From a bacterium (GTDB taxonomy: Bacteria; SZUA-182), in assembly GCA_003230635.1 (NCBI GenBank), contig QIFF01000319.1:1-10359 (forward strand): a DNA stretch of 10,359 nt, read 5' to 3'. Made by a program: the position numbers and the translations under genes. The notes under the pieces were generated by a model. The model had not been told where the DNA came from. It saw nothing but the letters and a program-made list of their open reading frames with translations, and made no database searches. Numbering within the stretch: position 1 is the stretch's first letter; each line of letters opens with the position of its first letter. Positions 1 through 5,681 of this stretch are shown here, one piece after another.

Positions 1-2
1 AA

Positions 3-77
3 GGCTACGTTGAGCATCAAATCGGTGAAGGCAACGCAGCCTCTGGGCCTTTCTGGGCAGCCGACTTCCAGAATTAG
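3..77 (+). CDS. C-terminal end of an unidentified protein (partial at left edge)
   Basis: The third frame is open from the window edge to a TAG at 75-77 and encodes about 24 residues ending in SGPFWAADFQN. Its composition (Gly, Trp, Phe, Asp, His) looks protein-like, and the frame runs straight in from the edge, so a real gene tail is plausible. I cannot identify the family from so few residues. It lies on the same strand as the cytochrome b gene but about 320 bases upstream, with a separate promoter between them. It may still encode a redox partner of that cytochrome; this is inferred from position only. Confidence 0.45.
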   Translation, partial: GYVEHQIGEGNAASGPFWAADFQN

Positions 78-256
78 GCGGTGGATTTGGGGTGGGTTCC
101 GGCGGCTCAGCAGTTGCTATAGGGCTTGCTTTGGCTGCGCCCCGCAATGACATTTCAATTATTTGCTTATTTCCTCCTTTATCCCTACCTCATGGCGGCA
201 ATGACCCAATTTCCCTCAAAATATGGCATTGCTTGTCTCCCTCCTCTGCCCTGATT

Positions 257-272
257 GGGGCAATAATGCCCC
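257..272. promoter_or_regulatory. Palindrome, candidate enhancer site for a sigma-54 activator
   Basis: The sequence ggggcaataatgcccc has perfect 6-base arms around a 4-base centre, and gatt/aatc flanks extend the symmetry imperfectly. Its centre lies about 88 bases upstream of the start point predicted from the -24/-12 promoter at 327-342. That is a typical distance for an enhancer bound by an AAA+ activator. The role is inferred. No T tract follows, so it is a poor terminator. Confidence 0.35.
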
Positions 273-326
273 GGCTAATCACTGTAACTAGTTGATTTTA
301 AAAACAAGCGTTTTTGAACGGCCCGA

Positions 327-342
327 TGGCACAATCCTTGCT
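327..342 (+). promoter_or_regulatory. Sigma-54 (RpoN) -24/-12 promoter of the cytochrome b gene
   Basis: The sequence reads TGGCAC, five bases, then TTGCT. This matches the RpoN consensus TGGCAC-N5-TTGCA/T. The invariant GG (328-329) and GC (340-341) are separated by exactly 10 bases. Transcription would start near 353, leaving a leader of about 50 bases before the ATG at 402. A TATAGT at 348-353 resembles a sigma-70 -10 box but has no matching -35 element at the right distance. Confidence 0.65.
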
Positions 343-401
343 AAATATATAGTCTAACTGTTGTTGTATTTACTTAACCGTTCCAATAAGGAGACCGAAG
401 T

Positions 402-1193
402 ATGAGTCATGGGCATGAAAGATTGTTTTATCGCATTACCCTTAACCAGCGCATTCAGCACAATATTATCATGTTTACTTTTTTACTCGTGGTGCTGACC
501 GGTTATTGCTTAAAATTCCATGGGGCAGCCTGGACCTACCCTCTAATCAAGACCTTTGGCGGGGTTTATATGGCTGGGCGCATTCACCGGGCGGCCGGGG
601 TAGTTATGGTGGGAAATTTTTTATATATTTTTATTTATGTTATCTGGACTACCATCCAGAAAATTGCTGTGGTTTTCAGGGAGCAACCCCCACGTGGCTT
701 CAAGGATGGCCTGCTGAAGGTTATCAAGGTTTTTTATGGCTTGCCTATGATACCTGATGCCAACGATGGGCGCAACATTGTGGACTTCGTTCGCTACATT
801 TTCTTCCTTTCTGACAAACCCCCTCAATACGGCAAATTTCAATGGAAGGAAAAGTTTGATTACCTGGCGGTCTTCTGGGGCACGGTAGTTTTTGCCATCA
901 CCGGCCCGATGATGTGGTGGCCGTCTTTCTTTGTCAAAATCGGCATACCGGCTTGGACCCTGAATGTAGCCCTGATCATCCATAGCGACGAGGCTCTGCT
1001 GGCGGCGGGGGTTATCTTTATCTGGCACATGTACAATGTGGTTCTGATGCCGGAAAAGTTTCCCATGTATCAGACCATTCTTACCGGTTGCGTCACGGAA
1101 CACACAATGATGGAGGAATATCCATCCGAGTATAAACGAATTATGATTGAGGAAGGCGACGAAAGTCCGGCTATCGTAAGGAAAGACGAATAA
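402..1193 (+). CDS. Di-heme cytochrome b, formate dehydrogenase gamma / Ni-Fe hydrogenase type
   Basis: This is a 263-residue integral membrane protein. Hydrophobic segments lie at about residues 22-38, 64-85, 153-172 and 187-207, matching the four-helix cytochrome b subunit of formate dehydrogenases and hydrogenases. Four histidines are well placed to ligate two b hemes: H20 at the start of helix 1, H62 in GRIHRAAG, and H194 and H209 in helix 4 and its end (IIHSDE, IWHMYN). The family moves electrons between a periplasmic or outside oxidoreductase and the quinone pool. The start is fixed by AAGGAG 8 bases upstream. No catalytic or iron-sulfur subunit follows, because the next gene is convergent. 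A partner would have to be the gene cut at the left edge or be encoded elsewhere. The sigma-54 promoter upstream suggests activator-dependent expression. The substrate is unknown. Confidence 0.85.
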   Translation: MSHGHERLFYRITLNQRIQHNIIMFTFLLVVLTGYCLKFHGAAWTYPLIKTFGGVYMAGRIHRAAGVVMVGNFLYIFIYVIWTTIQKIAVVFREQPPRGFKDGLLKVIKVFYGLPMIPDANDGRNIVDFVRYIFFLSDKPPQYGKFQWKEKFDYLAVFWGTVVFAITGPMMWWPSFFVKIGIPAWTLNVALIIHSDEALLAAGVIFIWHMYNVVLMPEKFPMYQTILTGCVTEHTMMEEYPSEYKRIMIEEGDESPAIVRKDE

Positions 1194-1236
1194 GGACATA
1201 ACCCCTTTCAGGGCACCTCAACTATAATGAAAGACG

Positions 1237-2424
1237 CTAGCAATCAGGCCCACAGCATGAATCCCCGGCAGTCGGCGCTGTCAGCCGGTATTCCAGCCCC
1301 TTGCTCTCCCTGGGGTGGCGAGTGCCGGAGCGCTTGCAGTCAAAGAGACCCGCCTGATCCAACGGCACTTCCTCACGAGGCGGCAAGGCTATTATGTCTC
1401 CCCCGTATGGCCCCAAAGGGCCGGCCATGATAGAGAAGGTCTTGTCGCAGACCGCCATTCTCTGACCGCGGTAGAAGGTGTGTCCGTCATCGTCGCACAC
1501 ACGCTTCCAGGGGCCTTTGTAGATCACAGCCTGGTTGCGTTCCAGACAAGGCCCCTCTTTTCCCTTGAAGGCCTGCACAGTAAGGGAACGAAATTCTATC
1601 CCTTCAATCACCTGCCAGGGCTCAGCCTGGCGGGAAAGGATTTGGATGCCGTAGAAACCGGCCTGCTCAAACATCTCCAAGAAACGATCCTCGCGGAAGG
1701 CACCGGCAATGCAGCCGCTCCACAGCTTTGGGTCGGCCAGGATAGACGGCGTGGGCTCCTCATCGCAGACAATGTCGGAGATTACCGCCCGCCCGCCGCA
1801 CTTGAGCACCCGGTAAACCTCTGCAAAAAGCCTCTGCTTCTCCTGGGGACGAACCAGGTTGAGCACGCAGTTGGAAACCACTACATCCACACTGGTCTCA
1901 GGGACAAGGGGAACCTGGCGGCGCAGGCGTTCACACTCGGCCTCAAAGGCGCCAAGCTGCTCCAGCGACTGGATTGGATGCACATCGAGCCACTTCTGGG
2001 TCAGCTCCAGATTGAGACCCAGGTCCTGGATTTTGGCCTTGAGGAAGCGCACATTGCGGTAGCCGAGCTTATCTCCCATATGGCCCAGATACCTGCGGGA
2101 CAGGGCCAGCATCTCATCGTTGAAGTCCACCCCTATTACGCATCCCTCGGGGCCCACCTTCTGGGAAAGGATGTAGCAAATCTTGCCCGCACCCGATCCC
2201 AGGTCAAGCACCGTTTCCCCCTCAGACACATAGGCGGACGGATCGCCGCAACCGTAATCCTTCTCCACAATTTCCTGCGGCAACAGATCAATAAAGCGAG
2301 CATCGTATTGAGCGGTAGGGCAGCAAAGACCGCTTTCGGGCTGGCGTGCGCCCTCCCTATAGCGGCGCAGGACTTCGGCCTCAATATCATTGGGTACTGG
2401 CGTAACCAGGGTTTCGCTAGGCAT
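1237..2424 (-). CDS. arsM: ArsM-like SAM-dependent methyltransferase (arsenite methyltransferase family)
   Basis: This 395-residue class I methyltransferase has SAM motif I, VLDLGSGAG, at 72-80, followed by the acidic end of strand 2 (GVDFN, 98-102). Cysteines occupy the positions typical of ArsM: C34-C35 (GLCCP), C59 (YGCGDP), C186 (SNCVLNL) and C238 (SGCIAGAF). In studied ArsM proteins such cysteines bind trivalent arsenic while it is methylated. The segment around 150-170 is longer than in short ArsM proteins. A C-terminal extension includes a DDDGHTFYRG stretch and ends in CCGPDC, which may add a metal site. The ATG at 2424 is preferred over ATG 2442 because GGAGGGG lies 9 bases before it. 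The gene follows desulfoferrodoxin by 25 bases and is probably cotranscribed with it. Arsenite is the most likely substrate, but another thiophilic metalloid or an organic acceptor cannot be excluded. Confidence 0.82.
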   Translation of the reverse strand: MPSETLVTPVPNDIEAEVLRRYREGARQPESGLCCPTAQYDARFIDLLPQEIVEKDYGCGDPSAYVSEGETVLDLGSGAGKICYILSQKVGPEGCVIGVDFNDEMLALSRRYLGHMGDKLGYRNVRFLKAKIQDLGLNLELTQKWLDVHPIQSLEQLGAFEAECERLRRQVPLVPETSVDVVVSNCVLNLVRPQEKQRLFAEVYRVLKCGGRAVISDIVCDEEPTPSILADPKLWSGCIAGAFREDRFLEMFEQAGFYGIQILSRQAEPWQVIEGIEFRSLTVQAFKGKEGPCLERNQAVIYKGPWKRVCDDDGHTFYRGQRMAVCDKTFSIMAGPLGPYGGDIIALPPREEVPLDQAGLFDCKRSGTRHPRESKGLEYRLTAPTAGDSCCGPDC

Positions 2425-2433
2425 GGCAGTTAT

Positions 2434-2440
2434 CCCCTCC
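2434..2440 (-). promoter_or_regulatory. Ribosome binding site fixing the methyltransferase start
   Basis: On the minus strand GGAGGGG sits 9 bases upstream of the ATG at 2424. The in-frame ATG at 2442 overlaps this site and has no comparable signal of its own. Longer starts, up to 2535, would run into the desulfoferrodoxin gene. Confidence 0.75.
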
Positions 2441-2449
2441 ATAAGGGTA

Positions 2450-2824
2450 TCAAGATGCCCATAAGCCGTGAAGGTTGCAGTAAGCCCGGGCCGTAACCTG
2501 GGCCGCTTCCATCTTGAAGGTTGCCTCAGGCGCACTGCCCGGCTTCAGAAAACGGCGTCCGTCTTTCCCCGCAGCGATCAGTTCAACCCACTCTATATAG
2601 TGATCTTCTTCCATAGGATGAGGCAGGCTGCCGACTTTTACCTTGATGCCATCGGCGGTCTTTTCCACCACCGGCACATGCTTCTCACGAGCGGCATCGC
2701 TGGTGTTCTCTTGGCAAAGCTTCATCGGCTGGCCGCAGCACACAAGCTGACCCTTAGCCTGATGAAGCACCTCCACCATGTTCCCGCAGACCTCACACCG
2801 ATAGACTTGCAGTCTTTCCGTCAT
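2450..2824 (-). CDS. dfx: Desulfoferrodoxin (two-iron superoxide reductase)
   Basis: This 124-residue cytoplasmic protein reduces superoxide to hydrogen peroxide without making oxygen, using electrons usually supplied by rubredoxin. It is the full-length two-centre form. The N-terminal desulforedoxin-like domain has C10, C13, C29 and C30 for the Fe(Cys)4 centre. The neelaredoxin-like domain has H49, H69, H75, H119 and C116 for the catalytic Fe(His)4Cys centre, with the active-site pair E47-K48 also present. These positions match the family numbering exactly. The ATG at 2824 is chosen because GGAGGG lies 6 bases upstream; a TTG two codons earlier abuts that site. It is the first gene of an operon with the ArsM-like methyltransferase and is transcribed away from korAB. 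Confidence 0.96.
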   Translation of the reverse strand: MTERLQVYRCEVCGNMVEVLHQAKGQLVCCGQPMKLCQENTSDAAREKHVPVVEKTADGIKVKVGSLPHPMEEDHYIEWVELIAAGKDGRRFLKPGSAPEATFKMEAAQVTARAYCNLHGLWAS

Positions 2825-2830
2825 TTCCAA

Positions 2831-2836
2831 CCCTCC
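2831..2836 (-). promoter_or_regulatory. Ribosome binding site fixing the desulfoferrodoxin start
   Basis: Minus-strand GGAGGG is separated by 6 bases (ttggaa) from the ATG at 2824. The alternative TTG start at 2830 would have no spacer at all. Confidence 0.75.
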
Positions 2837-2858
2837 CTATGCTCCTTTTGAAAATTAA

Positions 2859-2888
2859 AGTGTAACGCAAAAGATAAGCCTTTGTCCA
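2859..2888 (-). promoter_or_regulatory. Candidate sigma-70/A promoter of the dfx operon
   Basis: On the minus strand TGGACA (2888-2883; 5 of 6 to TTGACA) is followed after 18 bases by TACACT (2864-2859; 4 of 6 to TATAAT). This places a start point about 25-30 bases before the desulfoferrodoxin ATG. An alternative pair, TTGATT-16-TATCTT, overlaps it, so the exact boxes are uncertain. Confidence 0.4.
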
Positions 2889-2950
2889 GATAAATCAAAT
2901 AAAATACTTGAATTATATATTACAACGTGGCAAGATGTACTATAGGGAAA

Positions 2951-2955
2951 AGGAG
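2951..2955 (+). promoter_or_regulatory. Ribosome binding site selecting a TTG start for korA
   Basis: AGGAG lies 9 bases before the TTG at 2965. Starting there gives the N-terminus [16 protein letters not shown], which is where this protein family normally begins. The upstream TTG at 2908 and ATG at 2935 lack good ribosome sites and would add residues that do not fit the family. Confidence 0.65.
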
Positions 2956-2964
2956 AGGGTAACC

Positions 2965-4089
2965 TTGGATTTCAGTCTAAAAATTGCTGGTCAGGCCGGT
3001 CAGGGGATGCAGACCATCGGCTATATCCTGAGCAAGATATTCTCCCGCGGCGGTTATTACATCTTTTCCAATCAGGACTATCAATCCCGTATTCGCGGGG
3101 GGCACAACTTCTTTCAGCTTAGGGTATCCACCGAACCTGTGTCTGCCCCCGCTGAGCAAATAGACCTGCTGCTGGCCCTGGATGAGCTGTCCATCAGCGA
3201 GCATAAGTCGGAACTAAGAGACGGCGGGGGAATGATTTATGATGGGAGTAAGTCCAAGTCAGTACAGGAAGAAAGCGGGGCGTTCAATATTCCCCTGGCG
3301 GAGTTGGCGCTCAGCGCAGGGGGAAAGAAGGTGTTTGCAAATTCGGTAGCCAGCGGAGCCGCCCTGGGGTTACTGAATTATGATTTCTCCCCGCTGGAGA
3401 AGCTGCTTGAGGCAGCGTTTTCCCAGAAAAAACCAGAAACCCTGGAGAGTAATATAAAATCCGCCCGGGCAGGCTATGATTATGCCCAAGCCAAATTTTC
3501 CCAGCAATTTGCTCATAAACTCAAGCCCCGCTCAACCACCCCCAGAATCGTCCTCAACGGCAATGAGGCCATTGCTTTGGGGGCGCTGGCGGCCGGGTGC
3601 AATTTTTTCGCCGCCTACCCCATGAGCCCGGCCACCGGCATTATGGTCTATCTGGCTGAAAAACAAGCGGATTTCAATATCATGGTGGAGCAGGCCGAGG
3701 ATGAGATTGCGGCCCTGAATATGGTGCTGGGGGCCTCCTATGCCGGCGCCAGAGCGATGACCGCCACCTCAGGGGGCGGGTTTGCCCTGATGACCGAAGC
3801 GTTAAGCTTAGCCGGTATAACCGAAACCCCGGCAGTGATTGCCCTGGTTCAGCGCCCCGGCCCGGCCACCGGTCTGCCCACCCGCACTGAGCAGGGGGAC
3901 TTGTTGTTTGCCCTTTGCGCCGGCCACGGCGAGTTCCCGCGCGCCATATTCACCCCCGGCTCAGTGGAAGAGGCCTTCTATCTGACCCACAGGGCCTTCA
4001 ACCTGGCGGATAAATACCAAATCCCGGTATTAATCCTGAGCGATCAGTATCTTGCCGACAGCTATCGCAACCTTGAGCCGCAACCTTGA
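2965..4089 (+). CDS. korA: 2-oxoacid:ferredoxin oxidoreductase, fused gamma-alpha subunit, 5' part (frameshifted)
   Basis: This is the first 374 residues of a subunit whose frame is broken at 4067-4092. The N-terminal gamma domain (about 1-180) begins with the GQAGQG motif and contains RIRGGHN. The alpha (pyrimidine-binding) domain starts near 198 (NGNEAIALG). It shows YPMSPAT at 218-224, the conserved acidic segment [10 protein letters not shown] from 242, [18 protein letters not shown], and [17 protein letters not shown]. The enzyme oxidatively decarboxylates a 2-oxoacid with CoA and ferredoxin. The reading frame ends prematurely in RNLEPQP then TGA, because 13 bases are duplicated. Removing one copy rejoins the frame to the downstream part and gives about 568 residues, a normal size for the fused subunit. 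The exact substrate (2-oxoglutarate, a branched-chain 2-oxoacid or other) cannot be told from sequence. Confidence 0.88.
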   Translation: MDFSLKIAGQAGQGMQTIGYILSKIFSRGGYYIFSNQDYQSRIRGGHNFFQLRVSTEPVSAPAEQIDLLLALDELSISEHKSELRDGGGMIYDGSKSKSVQEESGAFNIPLAELALSAGGKKVFANSVASGAALGLLNYDFSPLEKLLEAAFSQKKPETLESNIKSARAGYDYAQAKFSQQFAHKLKPRSTTPRIVLNGNEAIALGALAAGCNFFAAYPMSPATGIMVYLAEKQADFNIMVEQAEDEIAALNMVLGASYAGARAMTATSGGGFALMTEALSLAGITETPAVIALVQRPGPATGLPTRTEQGDLLFALCAGHGEFPRAIFTPGSVEEAFYLTHRAFNLADKYQIPVLILSDQYLADSYRNLEPQP

Positions 4090-4684
4090 GCCTTACGACC
4101 TATCATCACTTACCATTGACAGGCACCTGGCGTCGCCGGAAGAACTGGAGAATGGGCAGGAGTATCTGCGCCATAAAATCACCCCCTCGGGTATCTCCCC
4201 CAGGTTAATCCCGGGAAAAAGTGAGTGGCTGGTGGTTACCGACAGCGACGAGCACACAGAAGACGGGCATCTTACGGAAGACTTAAAGGTAAGGGTAAAG
4301 ATGGTGGACAAACGCAACCGCAAGTATCAGGGCCTGGCCTCCGAGGTTGAGCCGCCGGTGTTGACCGGCCCGGCGGAAACAGACCTGCTTCTAATTGGCT
4401 GGGGTTCAACTTGTGGGGTAATCAGGGAAGCAGTGCAAGGGCTGAAGGCGCAAGGGAAATCGGTATCTCAGCTCCATTTCCCTCAACTATGGCCCTTCCC
4501 CGCGCAAAGGGTGAGCGAGATTTTTAAGCAGGCCAAAAGGAAGATCATTATTGAGAATAACAGCACGGGACAGTTGAGCTGGCTGCTGCGGGCGGAAACC
4601 GGACTGACTGTTGACGACATGATATTAAAATACGACGGCCGCCCCTTCAGCACCGGCTATATCCTGGAGGCCCTGAAAAAATGA
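4052..4684 (+). CDS. korA: 2-oxoacid:ferredoxin oxidoreductase, gamma-alpha subunit, 3' part (frameshifted)
   Basis: This frame holds the rest of the alpha subunit. Real homology should resume at about 4090, with [14 protein letters not shown] following directly on the RNLEP of the first part. The ATG at 4052 lies inside the upstream frame and has no clear ribosome site, so it is probably not a natural start. The C-terminal region contains the transketolase-C-like domain, with [28 protein letters not shown] and [16 protein letters not shown], all typical of the family. The stop overlaps the korB start (ATGA at 4681-4684), indicating translational coupling in the intact gene. Without slippage or repair this polypeptide would not be made with its N-terminal domains. 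Confidence 0.85.
   Translation: MPTAIATLSRNLEPYDLSSLTIDRHLASPEELENGQEYLRHKITPSGISPRLIPGKSEWLVVTDSDEHTEDGHLTEDLKVRVKMVDKRNRKYQGLASEVEPPVLTGPAETDLLLIGWGSTCGVIREAVQGLKAQGKSVSQLHFPQLWPFPAQRVSEIFKQAKRKIIIENNSTGQLSWLLRAETGLTVDDMILKYDGRPFSTGYILEALKK
4067..4092 (+). repeat. Exact 13-bp tandem duplication that breaks korA
   Basis: The unit gcaaccttgagcc occurs at 4067-4079 and again immediately at 4080-4092. Because 13 is not a multiple of three, the second copy shifts the frame and creates a TGA at 4087-4089. With one copy the frame reads RNLEPYDL and joins both korA parts. It could be a genuine slippage mutation, a switchable two-copy/one-copy site, or an assembly artefact. Confidence 0.92.
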
Positions 4685-5535
4685 ACCCGACCCCTTTTGA
4701 TTGTAAGGCAGCCCCGGCCTGGTGTCCCGGCTGCGGGAATTTCATGATCCTGCCCGCCCTGAAAAAAGCGCTGAGCGGGCTGGGATTAAAACCACAGCAG
4801 GTATTAATCTGCTCCGGCATAGGCCAGGCAGCCAAGCTCCCCCACTATATGCAGTGCAACACCTTCAACGGCTTACACGGCAGGGCCATCCCGGCGGCTA
4901 CCGGGGCCAAGCTGGTCAACCCTGAGTTGGTGGTTATTGCCGAGGGCGGGGACGGCGATGTCTATGGGGAGGGAGGGAACCACTTCATCCACGCCCTAAG
5001 GAGAAATATAGACATCACCCTGATTGTCCACAATAACCAGGTCTATGGCCTCACCAAGGGCCAGGCCTCACCCACCAGTGAGCCTGGGTTTACCACCAAG
5101 GTGCAGACCGAAGGGGTCAAGACAACCATGCTGAACCCCTTGACCGTGGCCCTCTCGCTGGAGGCCGGCTTTGTCAGCCGCAGCTTTTCCGGTGATATGG
5201 AGCATCTGTCCTGGGTCATTCAGCAGGCCATAAAGCATCGGGGGCTTTCCCTGGTTGATGTATTAATGCCCTGCGTGGTTTTTAATAAAGTAAACACCTT
5301 TAAGTGGTATAAATCCAGGGTCTATAAATTAGAGGATGAGGGCTGGGACCCCGGCGACAAGCAGGGCGCTTATGAGAAAGCCGGGGAATGGGGCGAGCGA
5401 ATCCCGACCGGCATATTCTATAAGCAAGAACGGCCCGCCTATGAAGACTTAGTCTCAGTGCTTGGGGGCAAGCCCCTGATAGAGCGGAATTATAGTCCGC
5501 AAAAGGTGCAAGCGTTGTTTGACGAGTTTGTCTGA
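4681..5535 (+). CDS. korB: 2-oxoacid:ferredoxin oxidoreductase, beta (TPP-binding) subunit
   Basis: This 284-residue subunit binds thiamine diphosphate and one [4Fe-4S] cluster and works with the KorA chain. The TPP/Mg motif starts at GGDGD (89-93) and ends in NNQVYGLTKGQ (118-128). Cluster cysteines include C15 and C18 (WCPGCGN) and C198 (MPCVVFN). The third ligand of well-studied homologues lies in a GIGCS motif, which here reads GIGQA, with Cys available nearby at 44 and 59. HGR at 66-68 is also conserved. The start overlaps the korA stop (ATGA), so the two are translationally coupled. No ferredoxin-like delta subunit gene follows, so this is the two-subunit form. If korA is truly inactive, KorB lacks its partner unless a second copy exists. 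Confidence 0.92.
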   Translation: MNPTPFDCKAAPAWCPGCGNFMILPALKKALSGLGLKPQQVLICSGIGQAAKLPHYMQCNTFNGLHGRAIPAATGAKLVNPELVVIAEGGDGDVYGEGGNHFIHALRRNIDITLIVHNNQVYGLTKGQASPTSEPGFTTKVQTEGVKTTMLNPLTVALSLEAGFVSRSFSGDMEHLSWVIQQAIKHRGLSLVDVLMPCVVFNKVNTFKWYKSRVYKLEDEGWDPGDKQGAYEKAGEWGERIPTGIFYKQERPAYEDLVSVLGGKPLIERNYSPQKVQALFDEFV

Positions 5536-5545
5536 ATATGTAGGT

Positions 5546-5561
5546 GCCCCATTTATGGGGC
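5546..5561. repeat. Small hairpin just after korB
   Basis: The sequence gccccatttatggggc has perfect 7-base arms around TT and lies 11 bases after the korB stop. It could slow transcription, but no T tract follows on either side, so I do not call it an intrinsic terminator. Confidence 0.5.
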
Positions 5562-5574
5562 TGCCCCCTCTCCC

Positions 5575-5640
5575 TCCCTGCTTTCGCAGGGACAAGTGCG
5601 ACTGCCCGTTTACAGCTTCCTCTCCCCCCTGGGGAGAGGA
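5575..5640. repeat. Palindromic spacer repeats (REP-like)
   Basis: Two further perfect hairpins lie here. One has tccctgc/gcaggga arms around tttc at 5575-5592. The other has tcctctcccc/ggggagagga arms around a 3-base loop at 5618-5640. C/T-rich sequence before (5564-5578) and G-rich sequence after (5641-5655) are roughly complementary and could form an outer stem. The pattern resembles the C/T-G/A palindromic intergenic repeats found in many bacterial genomes. It sits between convergent genes, where it may stabilise transcript ends. Confidence 0.55.
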
Positions 5641-5681
5641 TTGAGGTGAGGGGGGACTTTATCTTCCCATTCCCCCCTACT

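Larger units (their letters stand above)
78..401. other. Intergenic region holding the control sequences of the cytochrome b gene
   Basis: No convincing gene lies here. A short plus-strand open frame from 92 to 295 has no ribosome site and no recognisable protein features. The right half becomes AT-rich. It holds a palindrome at 257-272, a small A/T-armed hairpin (aaaaac at 300-305 pairing with gttttt at 310-315), a -24/-12 promoter at 327-342, and an AAGGAG ribosome site at 388-393, 8 bases before the ATG at 402. The hairpin with its T run could also serve as a weak terminator for the gene at the left edge. Confidence 0.6.

Noticed and set aside
92..295. 67-codon plus-strand open frame upstream of cytochrome b
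   Set aside because: It lacks a ribosome site and recognisable features, and it overlaps the palindrome of the promoter region. It looks like non-coding sequence that happens to be open.
348..353. TATAGT as a sigma-70 -10 box for cytochrome b
   Set aside because: There is no -35-like hexamer 16-18 bases upstream, and the sequence coincides with the predicted start region of the stronger -24/-12 promoter.
621..1199. 192-codon minus-strand open frame opposite the cytochrome b gene
   Set aside because: The plus-strand frame has membrane helices and heme histidines, while this one shows no recognisable protein character.
1315..2496. Long plus-strand open frame (393 codons) opposite the ArsM-like gene
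   Set aside because: It is antisense to a clearly recognisable methyltransferase, has no family features and no fitting ribosome site. It is open only because of codon bias on the other strand.
2908..2964. Upstream TTG (2908) and ATG (2935) starts for korA
   Set aside because: Neither has a good ribosome site, and both add residues before the family's normal N-terminus, whereas TTG 2965 has AGGAG at good spacing.
4067..4092. Programmed ribosomal frameshift in korA
   Set aside because: There is no slippery heptamer or following structure at the site, and the exact 13-bp duplication fully explains the frame change.
5546..5561. Hairpin after korB as an intrinsic terminator
   Set aside because: No run of T follows on the plus strand, and none is suitably placed on the minus strand.
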